In this document: one piece after another, positions 18,041 to 26,769 of the stretch | Position numbering within the stretch: the stretch's first letter is position 1 | Layout: every line of letters starts with the position of its first letter | Translations under genes and position numbers: made by a program | Assembly (NCBI RefSeq): GCF_014199395.1 | Contig: NZ_JACIJM010000001.1 | Location: forward strand, 248,001 to 312,000 | Direction of reading: 5' to 3' | DNA: 64,000 nucleotides | Source of the DNA: Yoonia ponticola | GTDB lineage: Bacteria > Pseudomonadota > Alphaproteobacteria > Rhodobacterales > Rhodobacteraceae | The notes under the pieces: model-generated | Databases searched by the model: none | Seen by the model: the letters and a program-made list of their open reading frames with translations, nothing else | What the model was told of the DNA's origin: nothing

Positions 18041-19012
18041 ATGGGAAAAACAAAAGTGGGCAGAAACGTGGCAGCAATGAGGCAACCCGCGCCTAAGTCG
18101 TGGGATCAAAACGGAACAGGTGAACGGCAAAGTATCGTTCCCGGCCGCACTGAAGGTGAATTCGCAGTGTATGCACGACTGCCAGGAGCGTTTGCGCGTG
18201 GGCTAATTGTGATCTTATTGATCATACTGCCCTCGTCGCTTTTACCGTCATCAGCGGGTGACTCACGTGCTGTCGTGATGCTCGTGGCGTTGTTTGCCGC
18301 GATTTTCACAATTGCCGAATATTCCTCGCAAAGCCCCAGCTTGATCGAATTTCGCGACGCACCGCCCTACAACCGCGTGCGTTTTATCGGCGTGTTTGTG
18401 TCCGTGGCCGCGATGTCCATTATTCTCGGCGGGGGCAACGGGTCGTCGCCATCGACCTTCGTGCTGTTCTTCGACGTGATCGGCGAACGCATTGGCAACT
18501 CGATAGATTTCCCCTATTCGCCAGTCCGCCTGATGCTCGTGATGATGCCCTACGACACGTCTCCAGCGGTGATTGATTCGCTTCGCACCGCCGCAGGGCT
18601 AAGCTATTTTGTGTCGTTGGTGTCTCTGGTTGTCTTCATTGGTTTGCTGCGGTCGCGCATCTGGCCGCGTCGCTCTAAGACCTTTAATGTATGGATTAAC
18701 TTGCCGACGTTCGACCCAACAATCGGTGGCGATGTTGTCGATCGGCTCAATCGCGACAGCGTTGTTAACCTAATCTTAGGAACCTTGCTGCCATTTATGA
18801 TCCCAGCGATGCTCAAGGCGGCTTGGACCATTATCGATCCAATCAGTTTTGACGATCCGCAGACATTGATTTGGATTGTAGTGATATGGGCGTTCCTGCC
18901 AGCCAGTTTGTTGATGCGTGGTGTTGCACTTGCTCGTGTAGCAGGGATGATCCACATGCAACGCAAGAAAGCGTACGCCGCCGCCGCCGCCGAAGGCATG
19001 CTGCCGGTCTAA
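18041..19012 (+). CDS. Hypothetical inner-membrane protein, six predicted segments
   Basis: 323 residues, not assigned to a named family. After a polar N-terminus of about 45 residues there are six hydrophobic stretches (for example GLIVILLIILPSSLLP, VVMLVALFAAIFTIA, IGVFVSVAAMSIILGG, FVSLVSLVVFIGLL and two near the C-terminus). No catalytic motif is apparent. The start is uncertain: ATG 18041 and ATG 18077 are both weakly supported. Its stop overlaps the presumed first codon of the exo-/endonuclease-fold gene, so the two are likely one functional pair. I recall this pair beside leuB in related genomes but cannot check that here. Confidence 0.75.
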   Translation: MGKTKVGRNVAAMRQPAPKSWDQNGTGERQSIVPGRTEGEFAVYARLPGAFARGLIVILLIILPSSLLPSSAGDSRAVVMLVALFAAIFTIAEYSSQSPSLIEFRDAPPYNRVRFIGVFVSVAAMSIILGGGNGSSPSTFVLFFDVIGERIGNSIDFPYSPVRLMLVMMPYDTSPAVIDSLRTAAGLSYFVSLVSLVVFIGLLRSRIWPRRSKTFNVWINLPTFDPTIGGDVVDRLNRDSVVNLILGTLLPFMIPAMLKAAWTIIDPISFDDPQTLIWIVVIWAFLPASLLMRGVALARVAGMIHMQRKKAYAAAAAEGMLPV

Positions 19013-20013
19013 TTACCTTTTTTATCTCGGTTTTCTGGGGCGCATTTGCGCTATCCGACAGCATTCGGGTCGCGACTTACGCAGCCTCGCTTAGTCGGAG
19101 TGGACCCGGCCTGTTACTGCGGGATCTGCAAAGAGGCGAAGATCCAGAACTACTGGCCGTATTAGCTATCATCGCACACAACGCGCCTGATCTGCTGCTT
19201 TTGACTGACATTGACTACGATTACGACGCGCTGGCGCTATCCGCGCTGGCCGAAGCATTAGACTATCCGCAGCACTTTGCGCTGCGTCCGAATACTGGAC
19301 TACAAACCGACTTTGATCTCGACGGAGACGGTCGGTTCGGCGACGCACGTGACGCACAGGGCTACGGGCGTTTCTCCGGCGACGGTGGTATGGCGATCCT
19401 ATCGCAGTTTGCGATTGATGCGACACAGGTCACAGACCTATCCGACGTGTTCTGGCGGGACGTGCCCAACGCCGTCCTACCAACCACCATGACGTCAGAG
19501 ATAGCAGCCATTCAGCGCCTATCAACCAGCGGCCATTGGATCGTTCCTATCGATACGCGGATTGGTCCTGTGACATTGCTCGCATTCGCCGCGACACCAC
19601 CGGTTTTCGACGGACCAGAGGATCGCAACGGCTTGCGAAACCGTGATGAATTGATGATCTGGCAGCACGTCCTCGACGGTAAATACGGGGCGGCACCGTC
19701 TAATTTTGTGCTGCTAGGCAACGCGAATCTCGACCCCTTAGGGGGCGAGGGGTACAGCACCGCCATGGCAGAGGTATTGCGTGACCCGCGCCTGACTGAT
19801 CCGCACACGGGAAAACCCACCGCTAACTGGCCAGAAGATGGCCCGGGAAACCTGCGGGTCAGCTACGTACTTCCCGCGGCCAACTTCACCGTCCGAGACG
19901 CAGGCGTATTCTGGCCTGCACCCGACGACCCAGATGCAACATTACTTGGCGACGACGGCTTAGCCGCTGGCGTGCATCACCTCGTTTGGGTGGATATCGA
20001 CAGCACAACGTGA
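19012..20013 (+). CDS. Endonuclease/exonuclease/phosphatase-fold secreted protein, possible ATT start
   Basis: About 333 residues. A short hydrophobic leader (ITFFISVFWGAFA) precedes SIRVATYAASLSRSGPGLLLRD, the first EEP strand; DLLLLTDIDYDYD, a central GDGGMAILSQ block, LLGNANLDPLG and the closing GVHHLVWVDI block follow the DNase I-like layout. Such proteins hydrolyse phosphodiesters; this substrate is unknown. There is no ATG, GTG or TTG near the natural start. ATT at 19012 overlaps the TAA of the preceding gene exactly where TAATG would be expected; the next upstream ATG (18886) is deep inside that gene and would destroy the leader. Confidence 0.75.
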   Translation: MTFFISVFWGAFALSDSIRVATYAASLSRSGPGLLLRDLQRGEDPELLAVLAIIAHNAPDLLLLTDIDYDYDALALSALAEALDYPQHFALRPNTGLQTDFDLDGDGRFGDARDAQGYGRFSGDGGMAILSQFAIDATQVTDLSDVFWRDVPNAVLPTTMTSEIAAIQRLSTSGHWIVPIDTRIGPVTLLAFAATPPVFDGPEDRNGLRNRDELMIWQHVLDGKYGAAPSNFVLLGNANLDPLGGEGYSTAMAEVLRDPRLTDPHTGKPTANWPEDGPGNLRVSYVLPAANFTVRDAGVFWPAPDDPDATLLGDDGLAAGVHHLVWVDIDSTT

Positions 20014-20132
20014 CCCCAGAACATGTCAATTCGCATCCAAGCAACAACGGGCCTCACGCCCTTGGTATCTTGAACATTTCGCACGGGCGCGATACCCCGC
20101 GTGCAACGGAATTTTAGCCAAGGACGCACCTC

Positions 20133-21236
20133 ATGTCGAACCCATCTCTCTTGATCTTGCCCGGCGACGGCATCGGCCCCGAAGTTATGACGCAAGTAAA
20201 GCGTATCATTGATTGGTACGGCGAAAAGCGCGACCTGGCTTTTGACGTGTCCGAAGATCTTGTTGGTGGCGCAGCTTACGACAAACACGGCGTTCCATTG
20301 TCCGACGAAACAATGGCCAAAGCCCAAGAAGTGGACGCTGTTCTGCTCGGCGCTGTCGGCGGTCCGGCTTACGACAACCTCGACTTCTCTGTGAAACCAG
20401 AGCGCGGTTTGCTGCGTTTACGCAAAGAAATGGACCTTTTCGCCAACTTGCGTCCAGCGCAGTGCTTTGACGCGCTGGCGGATTTTTCGTCTTTGAAAAA
20501 GGAGCTTGTTGCGGGTCTCGACATCATGATCGTGCGCGAATTGACGTCCGGCATCTACTTTGGCGAACCGCGCGGGATCCACATCGAAGACAACATGCGC
20601 GTCGGCGTAAACACACAGCGCTACACAGAAGCCGAGATAGAACGCGGCGCGCGCGCAGCCTTTGAATTGGCGATGAAACGCGACAAAAAACTCTGTTCGA
20701 TGGAAAAAGCGAACGTCATGGAATCCGGCATCCTGTGGCGCGACGTTGTGACCGAAGTCCACGCGGACTACCCAGAAGTCGAATTGTCTCACATGTACGC
20801 CGACAACGGTGCGATGCAATTGGTGCGCGCGCCAAAGCAGTTCGACGTGATCTACACCGACAACCTGTTCGGCGACATTCTGTCCGATTGCGCGGCGATG
20901 CTGACTGGCTCGCTTGGCATGTTGCCATCCGCGTCGTTGGGTCTGCCAATGGCAAACGGGCGTCCGAAGGCGATGTACGAACCGGTTCACGGCTCTGCGC
21001 CGGACATCACGGGCCAAGGCAAAGCAAACCCAATCGCGTGTATCTTGTCGTTCGCGATGGCGCTGCGTTATTCGTTTGACCAAGGCGAAGAGGCAGGCCG
21101 CCTCGAAGCCGCTATCGAAAAAGTACTGGCAGATGGCGCACGCACCGGCGATTTGATGGGCCCAGAAGGCGGCACGCCTTTGTCCACGATCGAGATGGGC
21201 GATGTGATTTTGGCCGCACTCGACGCGTCACTCTAA
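20133..21236 (+). CDS. leuB: 3-isopropylmalate dehydrogenase
   Basis: 367 residues, typical length. [13 protein letters not shown], the substrate loop [19 protein letters not shown], and the metal/NAD signature region [27 protein letters not shown] are all present. Cytoplasmic dimer that oxidatively decarboxylates 3-isopropylmalate with NAD+. AAGGA lies upstream of ATG 20133, and 119 bases separate it from the preceding gene. A terminator follows. Confidence 0.97.
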   Translation: MSNPSLLILPGDGIGPEVMTQVKRIIDWYGEKRDLAFDVSEDLVGGAAYDKHGVPLSDETMAKAQEVDAVLLGAVGGPAYDNLDFSVKPERGLLRLRKEMDLFANLRPAQCFDALADFSSLKKELVAGLDIMIVRELTSGIYFGEPRGIHIEDNMRVGVNTQRYTEAEIERGARAAFELAMKRDKKLCSMEKANVMESGILWRDVVTEVHADYPEVELSHMYADNGAMQLVRAPKQFDVIYTDNLFGDILSDCAAMLTGSLGMLPSASLGLPMANGRPKAMYEPVHGSAPDITGQGKANPIACILSFAMALRYSFDQGEEAGRLEAAIEKVLADGARTGDLMGPEGGTPLSTIEMGDVILAALDASL

Positions 21237-21257
21237 GCAAACGCTATAACGTTACGC

Positions 21258-21288
21258 AAAGGGCTGCCCAAACGGGTGGCCCTTTTTC
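21258..21288 (+). terminator. Rho-independent terminator after leuB
   Basis: AAGGGCTGCCC and GGGTGGCCCTT flank a short AAAC loop, with one internal mismatch pair, followed by a T-run. Confidence 0.85.
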
Positions 21289-21356
21289 TATGCGCCCTTG
21301 ACCAAACGTGAACCTTTTTGCACTACGTTGTGGTAGCGGTAACAAAGGATTGGATC

Positions 21357-22319
21357 ATGACGCCTAATGCAAAAGGTGCGCTGTTTGCGCTTGGTGCCTT
21401 CGCGATCTTCTCAAGCCATGATGTGATCATCAAAATCTTGGGCGGGTTTTATTCCCCGATCCAGATCGTGTTCTTTTCGGTTCTGCTGTCATTTCCGCTC
21501 GCCACTGTCATGCTGATGAGCGACGCGCGGGCCGGAACCTTGATCCCGAAACATCCGTGGTGGCTCGCCTTGCGAACAGGGGCCGCCGTCGCAACGGGCG
21601 TCTGTGCATTCTATGCGTTTTCCGTACTACCATTGGCCCAAGTCTACGCGATCATCTTTGCCTCCCCGCTGATGATCACCGTGCTCGCGATCCCCGTTTT
21701 GGGTGAAAAAGTCCGCCTGCGGCGCTGGGTTGCCGTCCTCGTAGGACTCGTCGGCGTGATCGTCGTACTGCGCCCCGGTTCAACAGAGCTCACACTCGGC
21801 CACGCGGCAGCCCTCATCACGGCCATGGGCGGTGCAATCACCGCAATCGTTGTGCGTAAAATCGGGTCAGAAGAACGGCCCGTCGTGATGTTACTCTATC
21901 CAATGGTGGTGAACTTTATCGTCATGGCAATGCTATTGCCACTCGTCTACGTCCCAATGCCGATCGGACATCTGGGAATGCTCGGTGGGGTAGCGGCCTT
22001 TGCATGGTTTGCGCAACGCATGATCATCACCGCCTATCAAAACGGCGAGGCGGCGATCATCGCGCCGATGCAATATTCGCAAATCATCTGGGCCAGCGTC
22101 TACGGCTTTGCTTTCTTTGGCGAGGTGATCGACATGAACACGGCTATCGGTGCGGGCATCATCATCGCGTCGGGTCTCTATATCGTGCTGCGCGAAAGCA
22201 GGGCGGGCAATTCGCAGAACACGCCAGTCTTACGCAGCAGGTCACGGGTCGAAACCGGAACAACGCCGCGCATGTCATTAATTATGCGCGCAACCGGACG
22301 CACGCCACCACGTCGGTAA
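21357..22319 (+). CDS. DMT-superfamily permease (EamA)
   Basis: 320 residues with about ten membrane segments in two EamA repeats (GALFALGAFAIFSSHDVIIKILGG; ..LPLAQVYAIIFASPLMITVLAIPVLGEKVRLRRW.. closing repeat one). Members export or import metabolites such as amino acids; the substrate here is not predictable. ATG 21357 has AAAGGA upstream; the longer frame from 21318 adds a peptide without support. Convergent with the quinone oxidoreductase gene. Confidence 0.9.
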   Translation: MTPNAKGALFALGAFAIFSSHDVIIKILGGFYSPIQIVFFSVLLSFPLATVMLMSDARAGTLIPKHPWWLALRTGAAVATGVCAFYAFSVLPLAQVYAIIFASPLMITVLAIPVLGEKVRLRRWVAVLVGLVGVIVVLRPGSTELTLGHAAALITAMGGAITAIVVRKIGSEERPVVMLLYPMVVNFIVMAMLLPLVYVPMPIGHLGMLGGVAAFAWFAQRMIITAYQNGEAAIIAPMQYSQIIWASVYGFAFFGEVIDMNTAIGAGIIIASGLYIVLRESRAGNSQNTPVLRSRSRVETGTTPRMSLIMRATGRTPPRR

Positions 22320-22340
22320 GCCGCGACATTTGCGCCGTCT

Positions 22341-23333
22341 TCACCCAGCGACGCGCAACACAATCTTCCCGATATGTGCACTGCTTTCCATCCGCGCGTG
22401 CGCACTCGTGGCGTCGTCCAGCGCGAATTCCTGATCCATCACGGGGGCGATTTTCCCTGCCGCCAGCAGCGGCCAGACCTTCGCGCGCAAATCCGCCGCG
22501 ATCCGTGCCTTGGCCAAATCCGACTGTGGACGCAGAGTAGATCCGGTCATCGTCAACCGCCGCGTCATCAGTTGTACCATGTTCAACTCGGCCTTCATGC
22601 CTTGCAGGAATGCGATTTGGACTAGGCGTCCATCATCGGCCAAGGCCTTAAGATTCCGCTGCATATAAGACCCGCCAACCATGTCCAAAATCACATCAGC
22701 GCCGCCTTCAGCACGGATCACATCAACAAAATCAGCATCCCGATAGTTGATCGCCTGTTCAGCCCCCAAGGTCACACAGGCCGCGCATTTCTCATCCGAT
22801 CCGGCCGTTGCAAACACCCGCGCCCCAAACGCTTTTGCCAATTGGATCGCTGTCGTGCCGATCCCCGACGATCCGCCATGCACTAAAAAACGCTCGCCAG
22901 CTTGCAAACCGCCACGCTGAAACACATTCGACCAAACGGTGAAAAATGTCTCTGGCAGACAAGCCGCCTGTTTCAAGCTCATGCCGTCCGGCACAGGCAG
23001 GCAATGTGCGGCAGGCGTCACAGCAAATTCGGCGTAGCCACCACCGGGCAATAGCGCACACACCTGATCGCCAACCGCCCAATCGGTGACGCCCGCGCCC
23101 ATCGCTACAACCTCACCCGCGCATTCCAAACCGGGCAGGGGGCTCGCCTCTTTCGGCGGGTTGTAGAGCCCCGCACGTTGCAGCGCATCGGGGCGATTCA
23201 CACCCGCGTAGGCCACCTTAATCAACACTTCATCATAAGCAGGCACAGGCACGTCAGCCATATCTGGCGTCAGCACCTCAGGGCCACCATGCTGTGCGAT
23301 TTTGACAACGCGGGCTTGCTTGGGAATGCTCAT
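22341..23333 (-). CDS. NAD(P)H-quinone oxidoreductase, PIG3/QOR type (MDR family)
   Basis: 330 residues of the medium-chain dehydrogenase/reductase fold without the zinc ligands of alcohol dehydrogenases. GroES-like N-terminal domain (GVNRPDALQRAGLYNPP, LPGLECAGEV), then a Rossmann domain (LVHGGSSGIGTTAIQLAKAFGARV). The set YNPP..PLPGLE is typical of the TP53I3/PIG3-like subgroup, which reduces quinones with NADPH. It is followed on the same strand 18 bases downstream of the COQ9-family gene, so the two may form an operon connected with quinone metabolism; that link is inference. Confidence 0.9.
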   Translation of the reverse strand: MSIPKQARVVKIAQHGGPEVLTPDMADVPVPAYDEVLIKVAYAGVNRPDALQRAGLYNPPKEASPLPGLECAGEVVAMGAGVTDWAVGDQVCALLPGGGYAEFAVTPAAHCLPVPDGMSLKQAACLPETFFTVWSNVFQRGGLQAGERFLVHGGSSGIGTTAIQLAKAFGARVFATAGSDEKCAACVTLGAEQAINYRDADFVDVIRAEGGADVILDMVGGSYMQRNLKALADDGRLVQIAFLQGMKAELNMVQLMTRRLTMTGSTLRPQSDLAKARIAADLRAKVWPLLAAGKIAPVMDQEFALDDATSAHARMESSAHIGKIVLRVAG

Positions 23334-23351
23334 ATCAGTTCCTTTGAAATT

Positions 23352-24047
23352 TTATTTCGGATTGCGCCACATGCCGGGCAGATCATCGCGCGGCGTCGTG
23401 CGCGGCGCTTTAATCCCCGCCGTCAATCGGTCCAAAAGCCCGGTCAGCGGCTTCAGTGGTGGGCTGTTACGTACCGCGGATTTGGTCCGCTCAAACTGCA
23501 TCACATTATCAATGCGGCGATCAATGAAATCATGCGTGGCCGTGCCGCCTTCGCTATCGTCGCCTAGCCAGAACAACACAACAGACCCGTAAACGGCGGA
23601 CAATGTCGCGCGTTTCGTGTACCAGTTCACATCGCCCGATGTGTCGCCTAGGGCCGTCCAAATCGCGTCGGCAGTGCCCCAAATCAGCTTGGCCCCAACA
23701 GGTGCCAAATGCGGCATTGCGAACATCGTGGTGCCACGGCGCACGACCTCTTTGTCGTCGACCACGGCAAGGCGCAGGCGCACTGCTTCGGCAACCTTGT
23801 CGCGAAACCGCATGCCGTCTAGATCAGCCGCCGCCAAGGCATCAACCATCGCCGCGTCGCCCATCTGATGAAATGCAATCGCCAAATCGGTGCCGCCGCG
23901 CGGACATAGCGTGCGGGCATATCCGGCGTCAATGTCGGCATCGGCAATCGCAGCTTTGAACGTCTCAACACCCCAACCATCAAAGGCAACGTGCGGCACT
24001 GCGGCATTAACCAATGTCACGAGCGTGGGATCAATAGATTTAGGCAT
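23352..24047 (-). CDS. COQ9-family protein
   Basis: 231 residues. The C-terminal half with DVNWYTKRATLSAVYGSVVLFWLGDDSEG and the FIDRRIDNVMQFE segment is the COQ9 domain; the N-terminal half is TetR-like in fold in this family. COQ9 binds lipids and helps COQ7 hydroxylate ubiquinone precursors. ATG 24047 has AAGGAG six bases upstream. Divergent from rpsU and upstream of the quinone oxidoreductase gene. Confidence 0.88.
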   Translation of the reverse strand: MPKSIDPTLVTLVNAAVPHVAFDGWGVETFKAAIADADIDAGYARTLCPRGGTDLAIAFHQMGDAAMVDALAAADLDGMRFRDKVAEAVRLRLAVVDDKEVVRRGTTMFAMPHLAPVGAKLIWGTADAIWTALGDTSGDVNWYTKRATLSAVYGSVVLFWLGDDSEGGTATHDFIDRRIDNVMQFERTKSAVRNSPPLKPLTGLLDRLTAGIKAPRTTPRDDLPGMWRNPK

Positions 24048-24067
24048 CTGCGTCTCCTTTTGGACCT

Positions 24068-24096
24068 TTGACAAATGTGGGTCGCACTGCTATATG
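24068..24096 (+). promoter_or_regulatory. Vegetative promoter of rpsU
   Basis: TTGACA (24068-24073), a 17-base spacer, then TATATG (24091-24096), placing transcription start near 24103, about 47 bases before the rpsU ATG. It lies in the short divergent gap with the COQ9-family gene. Confidence 0.7.
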
Positions 24097-24149
24097 CCCA
24101 CTTCCTGCAACTTATTGCAAATCCAACTTAGAGAGGTGGTGAAAACCAC

Positions 24150-24356
24150 ATGCAGGTTAGTGTTCGTGATAACAACGTCGATCAGGCGCTCCGTGCTCTG
24201 AAGAAAAAACTTCAGCGCGAAGGTGTGTTTCGTGAGATGAAGCTCAAGCAACATTTCGAAAAGCCATCCGTGCGTAAAGCACGCGAAAAGGCCGAAGCAA
24301 TCCGCCGTCAGCGCAAGTTGGCTCGGAAAAAGCTCCAGCGCGAAGGTATGCTGTAA
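24150..24356 (+). CDS. rpsU: 30S ribosomal protein S21
   Basis: 68 residues, strongly basic: [20 protein letters not shown] opening and [13 protein letters not shown] end are diagnostic. Small-subunit protein near the anti-Shine-Dalgarno region. GAGAGG lies before ATG 24150. Single-gene unit with its own promoter and terminator. Confidence 0.97.
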   Translation: MQVSVRDNNVDQALRALKKKLQREGVFREMKLKQHFEKPSVRKAREKAEAIRRQRKLARKKLQREGML

Positions 24357-24384
24357 GCAAACCCAATCGACGTAACGATCTTAG

Positions 24385-24415
24385 AACCCCCGTAGTTTTC
24401 TGCGGGGGTTTTTGC
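24385..24415 (+). terminator. Rho-independent terminator of rpsU
   Basis: AACCCCCG (24385-24392) pairs with CGGGGGTT (24403-24410), followed by TTTGCTTTTT. Confidence 0.9.
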
Positions 24416-24493
24416 TTTTTCGTTAACAAATCCTGACGTTACCGTGCGGGCGAATGAATTAAAATTCCGCTCAACGCCCGCTGTACATAATAC

Positions 24494-24509
24494 GTTTCGC
24501 GCGCGAAAC
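24494..24509. repeat. Perfect 16-base palindrome GTTTCGCGCGCGAAAC
   Basis: Lies between two convergent genes, rpsU and rnhA, where no promoter is expected. It resembles a ParB parS site at its ends but has six central bases instead of four. Confidence 0.45.
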
Positions 24510-24551
24510 ATCGCACGTCCGGCTTCATTTCGCCAAAACAACTCCGGGGGT

Positions 24552-24609
24552 TTGGGGGCTGGCCCCCAATATCGGCTTGTTTGGGGGCTGGCCACCAATG
24601 TCGCGACGC
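24552..24609. repeat. Intergenic hairpin repeat, copies 2 and 3 in tandem
   Basis: Copy 2 is TTGGGGG-CTGG-CCCCCAA (24552-24569). Copy 3 is TTGGGGG-CTGG-CCACCAA (24581-24598), one mismatch, followed by TCGCGACGC at 24601-24609, as after copy 1 at 361-394. It lies just downstream of rnhA on the minus strand and may double as its terminator. Confidence 0.6.
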
Positions 24610-24627
24610 TTACAGTCGTCGCAATCT

Positions 24628-25080
24628 TTACTTCTTAAACGGTGCCATCCCAGCCCGCGCCAATTCATCGGCGCGTTCGTTTTCAGGATGACCTGCGTGG
24701 CCCTTGACCCATTCCCACGTCACTTGATGCCGCGCTTGTGCCGAATCAAGCCGTTTCCACAGTTCGACATTCTTCACAGGTTTTTTCGCTGCATTCACCC
24801 AGCCGCGTTTTTTCCAGCCGTGAATCCACGAGGTGATTCCGTCTTTCACGTAAGAGCTATCAGTCACGACCGTTACAACCGTTGCACGTTCCAACGCCTC
24901 TAACGCCGAAATCGCGGCCATCAATTCCATCTGGTTGTTCGTCGTTAACAACTGACCGCCGTTTAATGCGCGTTCTTTCAGAATCGTGTCGCCGTCTTTT
25001 GCGATCAGGATCGCACCCCAGCCACCGGGGCCGGGATTTCCGGAACAAGCACCGTCGGTGTAGGCAAAAAGATCGGGCAT
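24628..25080 (-). CDS. rnhA: Ribonuclease HI
   Basis: 150 residues. The catalytic acidic residues are in [14 protein letters not shown] (Asp), NNQMELMAA (Glu), [10 protein letters not shown] (Asp) and the NERADELAR tail (Asp), with [10 protein letters not shown] containing the catalytic-loop His. It removes RNA from RNA-DNA hybrids. ATG 25080 has GAAAGGA upstream and sits one base from the methyltransferase stop, making it last in the ispH-methyltransferase-rnhA unit. Confidence 0.96.
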   Translation of the reverse strand: MPDLFAYTDGACSGNPGPGGWGAILIAKDGDTILKERALNGGQLLTTNNQMELMAAISALEALERATVVTVVTDSSYVKDGITSWIHGWKKRGWVNAAKKPVKNVELWKRLDSAQARHQVTWEWVKGHAGHPENERADELARAGMAPFKK

Positions 25081-25081
25081 A

Positions 25082-25675
25082 TCAGTCCTTTCGGGCACGG
25101 ATCACGACCCAAGGGTCAACGCTTCCCGCTAGCCCGACACCTTCACCTTCGTCAACCGCGAGAATGGAAAAACCGGCATCGTTGAGCAGGCCTGATAGTT
25201 CGGGAATCGTCACGTAGGTATACATGCGGCCAATGCCGTCGCGCGTCTCTGCGGTGCCGGTTTTCATGCCGATGCTTAGGACGCCTTGGGGGACCAATGC
25301 AGTAGCAACGGCGTCCAAGTGGCGGGGCAAATCGGTGCGCGGTGCGTGCAGCAGCGAAAAATTCGCCCAGACGCCTGCGTATTCACCCACCATGTTGACC
25401 TCGTCGAAGGTCATGACGCGGGCGTTGATGTCGTAGGTTTCATTGGCGAGCATCACCATACCTGCCGAGGCGTCTATCGGGTCTGGCCGAAAGTAGGCAT
25501 CGCGCAGATGTGCTGACGATGTGGCGGGGCCGCAGCCTAGATCGAGCACCCGCCCGCCGTCAGGTAACAGCCGCATGAATGCGACGAGTTGCGGGTCGGG
25601 GGCTTGGTTGTTTAGTAGTTTGGCGTAGTCGGCCGCTTTGGTATCGTAGACCGAGATTGTTTCGCGATCGACCAT
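25082..25675 (-). CDS. Class I SAM-dependent methyltransferase
   Basis: 197 residues. Motif I is [12 protein letters not shown], followed by [12 protein letters not shown] (motif post I) and [10 protein letters not shown]. The N-terminal [11 protein letters not shown] is common in small-molecule methyltransferases. No substrate can be named. Between ispH (23 bases) and rnhA (1 base) on the same strand. Confidence 0.88.
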   Translation of the reverse strand: MVDRETISVYDTKAADYAKLLNNQAPDPQLVAFMRLLPDGGRVLDLGCGPATSSAHLRDAYFRPDPIDASAGMVMLANETYDINARVMTFDEVNMVGEYAGVWANFSLLHAPRTDLPRHLDAVATALVPQGVLSIGMKTGTAETRDGIGRMYTYVTIPELSGLLNDAGFSILAVDEGEGVGLAGSVDPWVVIRARKD

Positions 25676-25698
25676 GTATATTGACCTCTTGGCAGGTT

Positions 25699-26649
25699 TT
25701 AAGCGGTTTCGCGCAGGACGCGGGGGACTTTAAATTCGACGTTCTCGACTGCCGTTTCGACCATTTCGACGGTCACGTCATAGCGGTTTTTAAAAGCATC
25801 AATCACTTCGTTAATTAAAACTTCAGGCGCTGATGCTCCTGCGGTGATTCCCATTGATGTGATTCCATCCAATGCGCGCCAGTCGATGTCCGTCGCCCGT
25901 TGCACAAGCTGCGCATAGTCGCAGCCAGCGCGTGCGCCGACTTCGACCAAGCGGCGTGAATTAGATGAATTTGGCGCACCGACCACAAGCATCGCGTCGC
26001 ATTTGGGTGCCATGGCTTTCACGGCTTCTTGGCGGTTGGTGGTGGCGTAGCAGATGTCTTCTTTGTGGGGGCCGATGATCGCGGGAAAGCGGGCGTGCAG
26101 CGCTGCCACAATGTCTTTGGTGTCATCCACGGACAGGGTGGTCTGCGTCACAAAAGCCAGCTTTTGTGGGTCGCGTGGTGTCACGGTGGCGACGTCTGCG
26201 ACGGTCTCGACCAACAGCACTTCGCCGTCGGGCAGTTGGCCCATGGTGCCGACTGTTTCGGGGTGGCCCTCGTGGCCGATCATGATCATCTGCAAACCGT
26301 TGTCCGCGTGACGCTGGGCCTCGATGTGGACCTTGGAGACAAGCGGGCAGGTGGCATCAACATAGATCATTTCGCGTTTAGCGGCGGCGGCGGGCACGGC
26401 TTTGGGTACGCCATGCGCGGAAAAGATCACGGGCCGATCATCAGGGCATTCATGTAATTCTTCGACAAAAACAGCGCCTTTGTCGCGCAAACCGTCAACG
26501 ACGAATTTGTTATGCACGATTTCGTGGCGCACATAGACGGGCGCGCCCCATTTTTCCAAAGCCATTTCAACAATCTTAATGGCGCGATCGACGCCAGCAC
26601 AGAACCCGCGTGGGGCTGCAAGGTAGAGGGTGAGGGGGGGCTTGGTCAT
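25699..26649 (-). CDS. ispH: 4-hydroxy-3-methylbut-2-enyl diphosphate reductase
   Basis: 316 residues. The three iron-sulfur cysteines occur in [23 protein letters not shown] and [16 protein letters not shown]...GCDYAQL context as in IspH/LytB; EEVH-like and HGVPK motifs are present. Last step of the non-mevalonate isoprenoid pathway, giving IPP and DMAPP. GGAG precedes ATG 26649. It leads the unit with the methyltransferase and rnhA. Confidence 0.96.
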   Translation of the reverse strand: MTKPPLTLYLAAPRGFCAGVDRAIKIVEMALEKWGAPVYVRHEIVHNKFVVDGLRDKGAVFVEELHECPDDRPVIFSAHGVPKAVPAAAAKREMIYVDATCPLVSKVHIEAQRHADNGLQMIMIGHEGHPETVGTMGQLPDGEVLLVETVADVATVTPRDPQKLAFVTQTTLSVDDTKDIVAALHARFPAIIGPHKEDICYATTNRQEAVKAMAPKCDAMLVVGAPNSSNSRRLVEVGARAGCDYAQLVQRATDIDWRALDGITSMGITAGASAPEVLINEVIDAFKNRYDVTVEMVETAVENVEFKVPRVLRETA

Positions 26650-26740
26650 GGCTGTCTCCGGTCTGGTAGGACAGAGTTATGCGCTTGTCAGGCTCGCGTC
26701 CAGTCAACGCGGTGTTGCGCAGCCAAGCGGGCGGCTGCGC

Positions 26741-26765
26741 AATGAGTTGTTAAGGCGAAATGAAG
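26741..26765. repeat. 25-base dispersed repeat, copy A
   Basis: Identical over 25 bases to 35809-35833 (core TTGTTAAGGCGAAATGAA). Here it lies four bases downstream of the NYN gene stop and about 90 bases upstream of ispH. Confidence 0.6.
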
Positions 26766-26769
26766 CCTG

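Noticed and set aside
24494-24509. parS centromere site
   Set aside because: parS is TGTTTCACGTGAAACA; this palindrome has two more central bases, so half-site spacing is wrong. Kept only as an unexplained palindrome.
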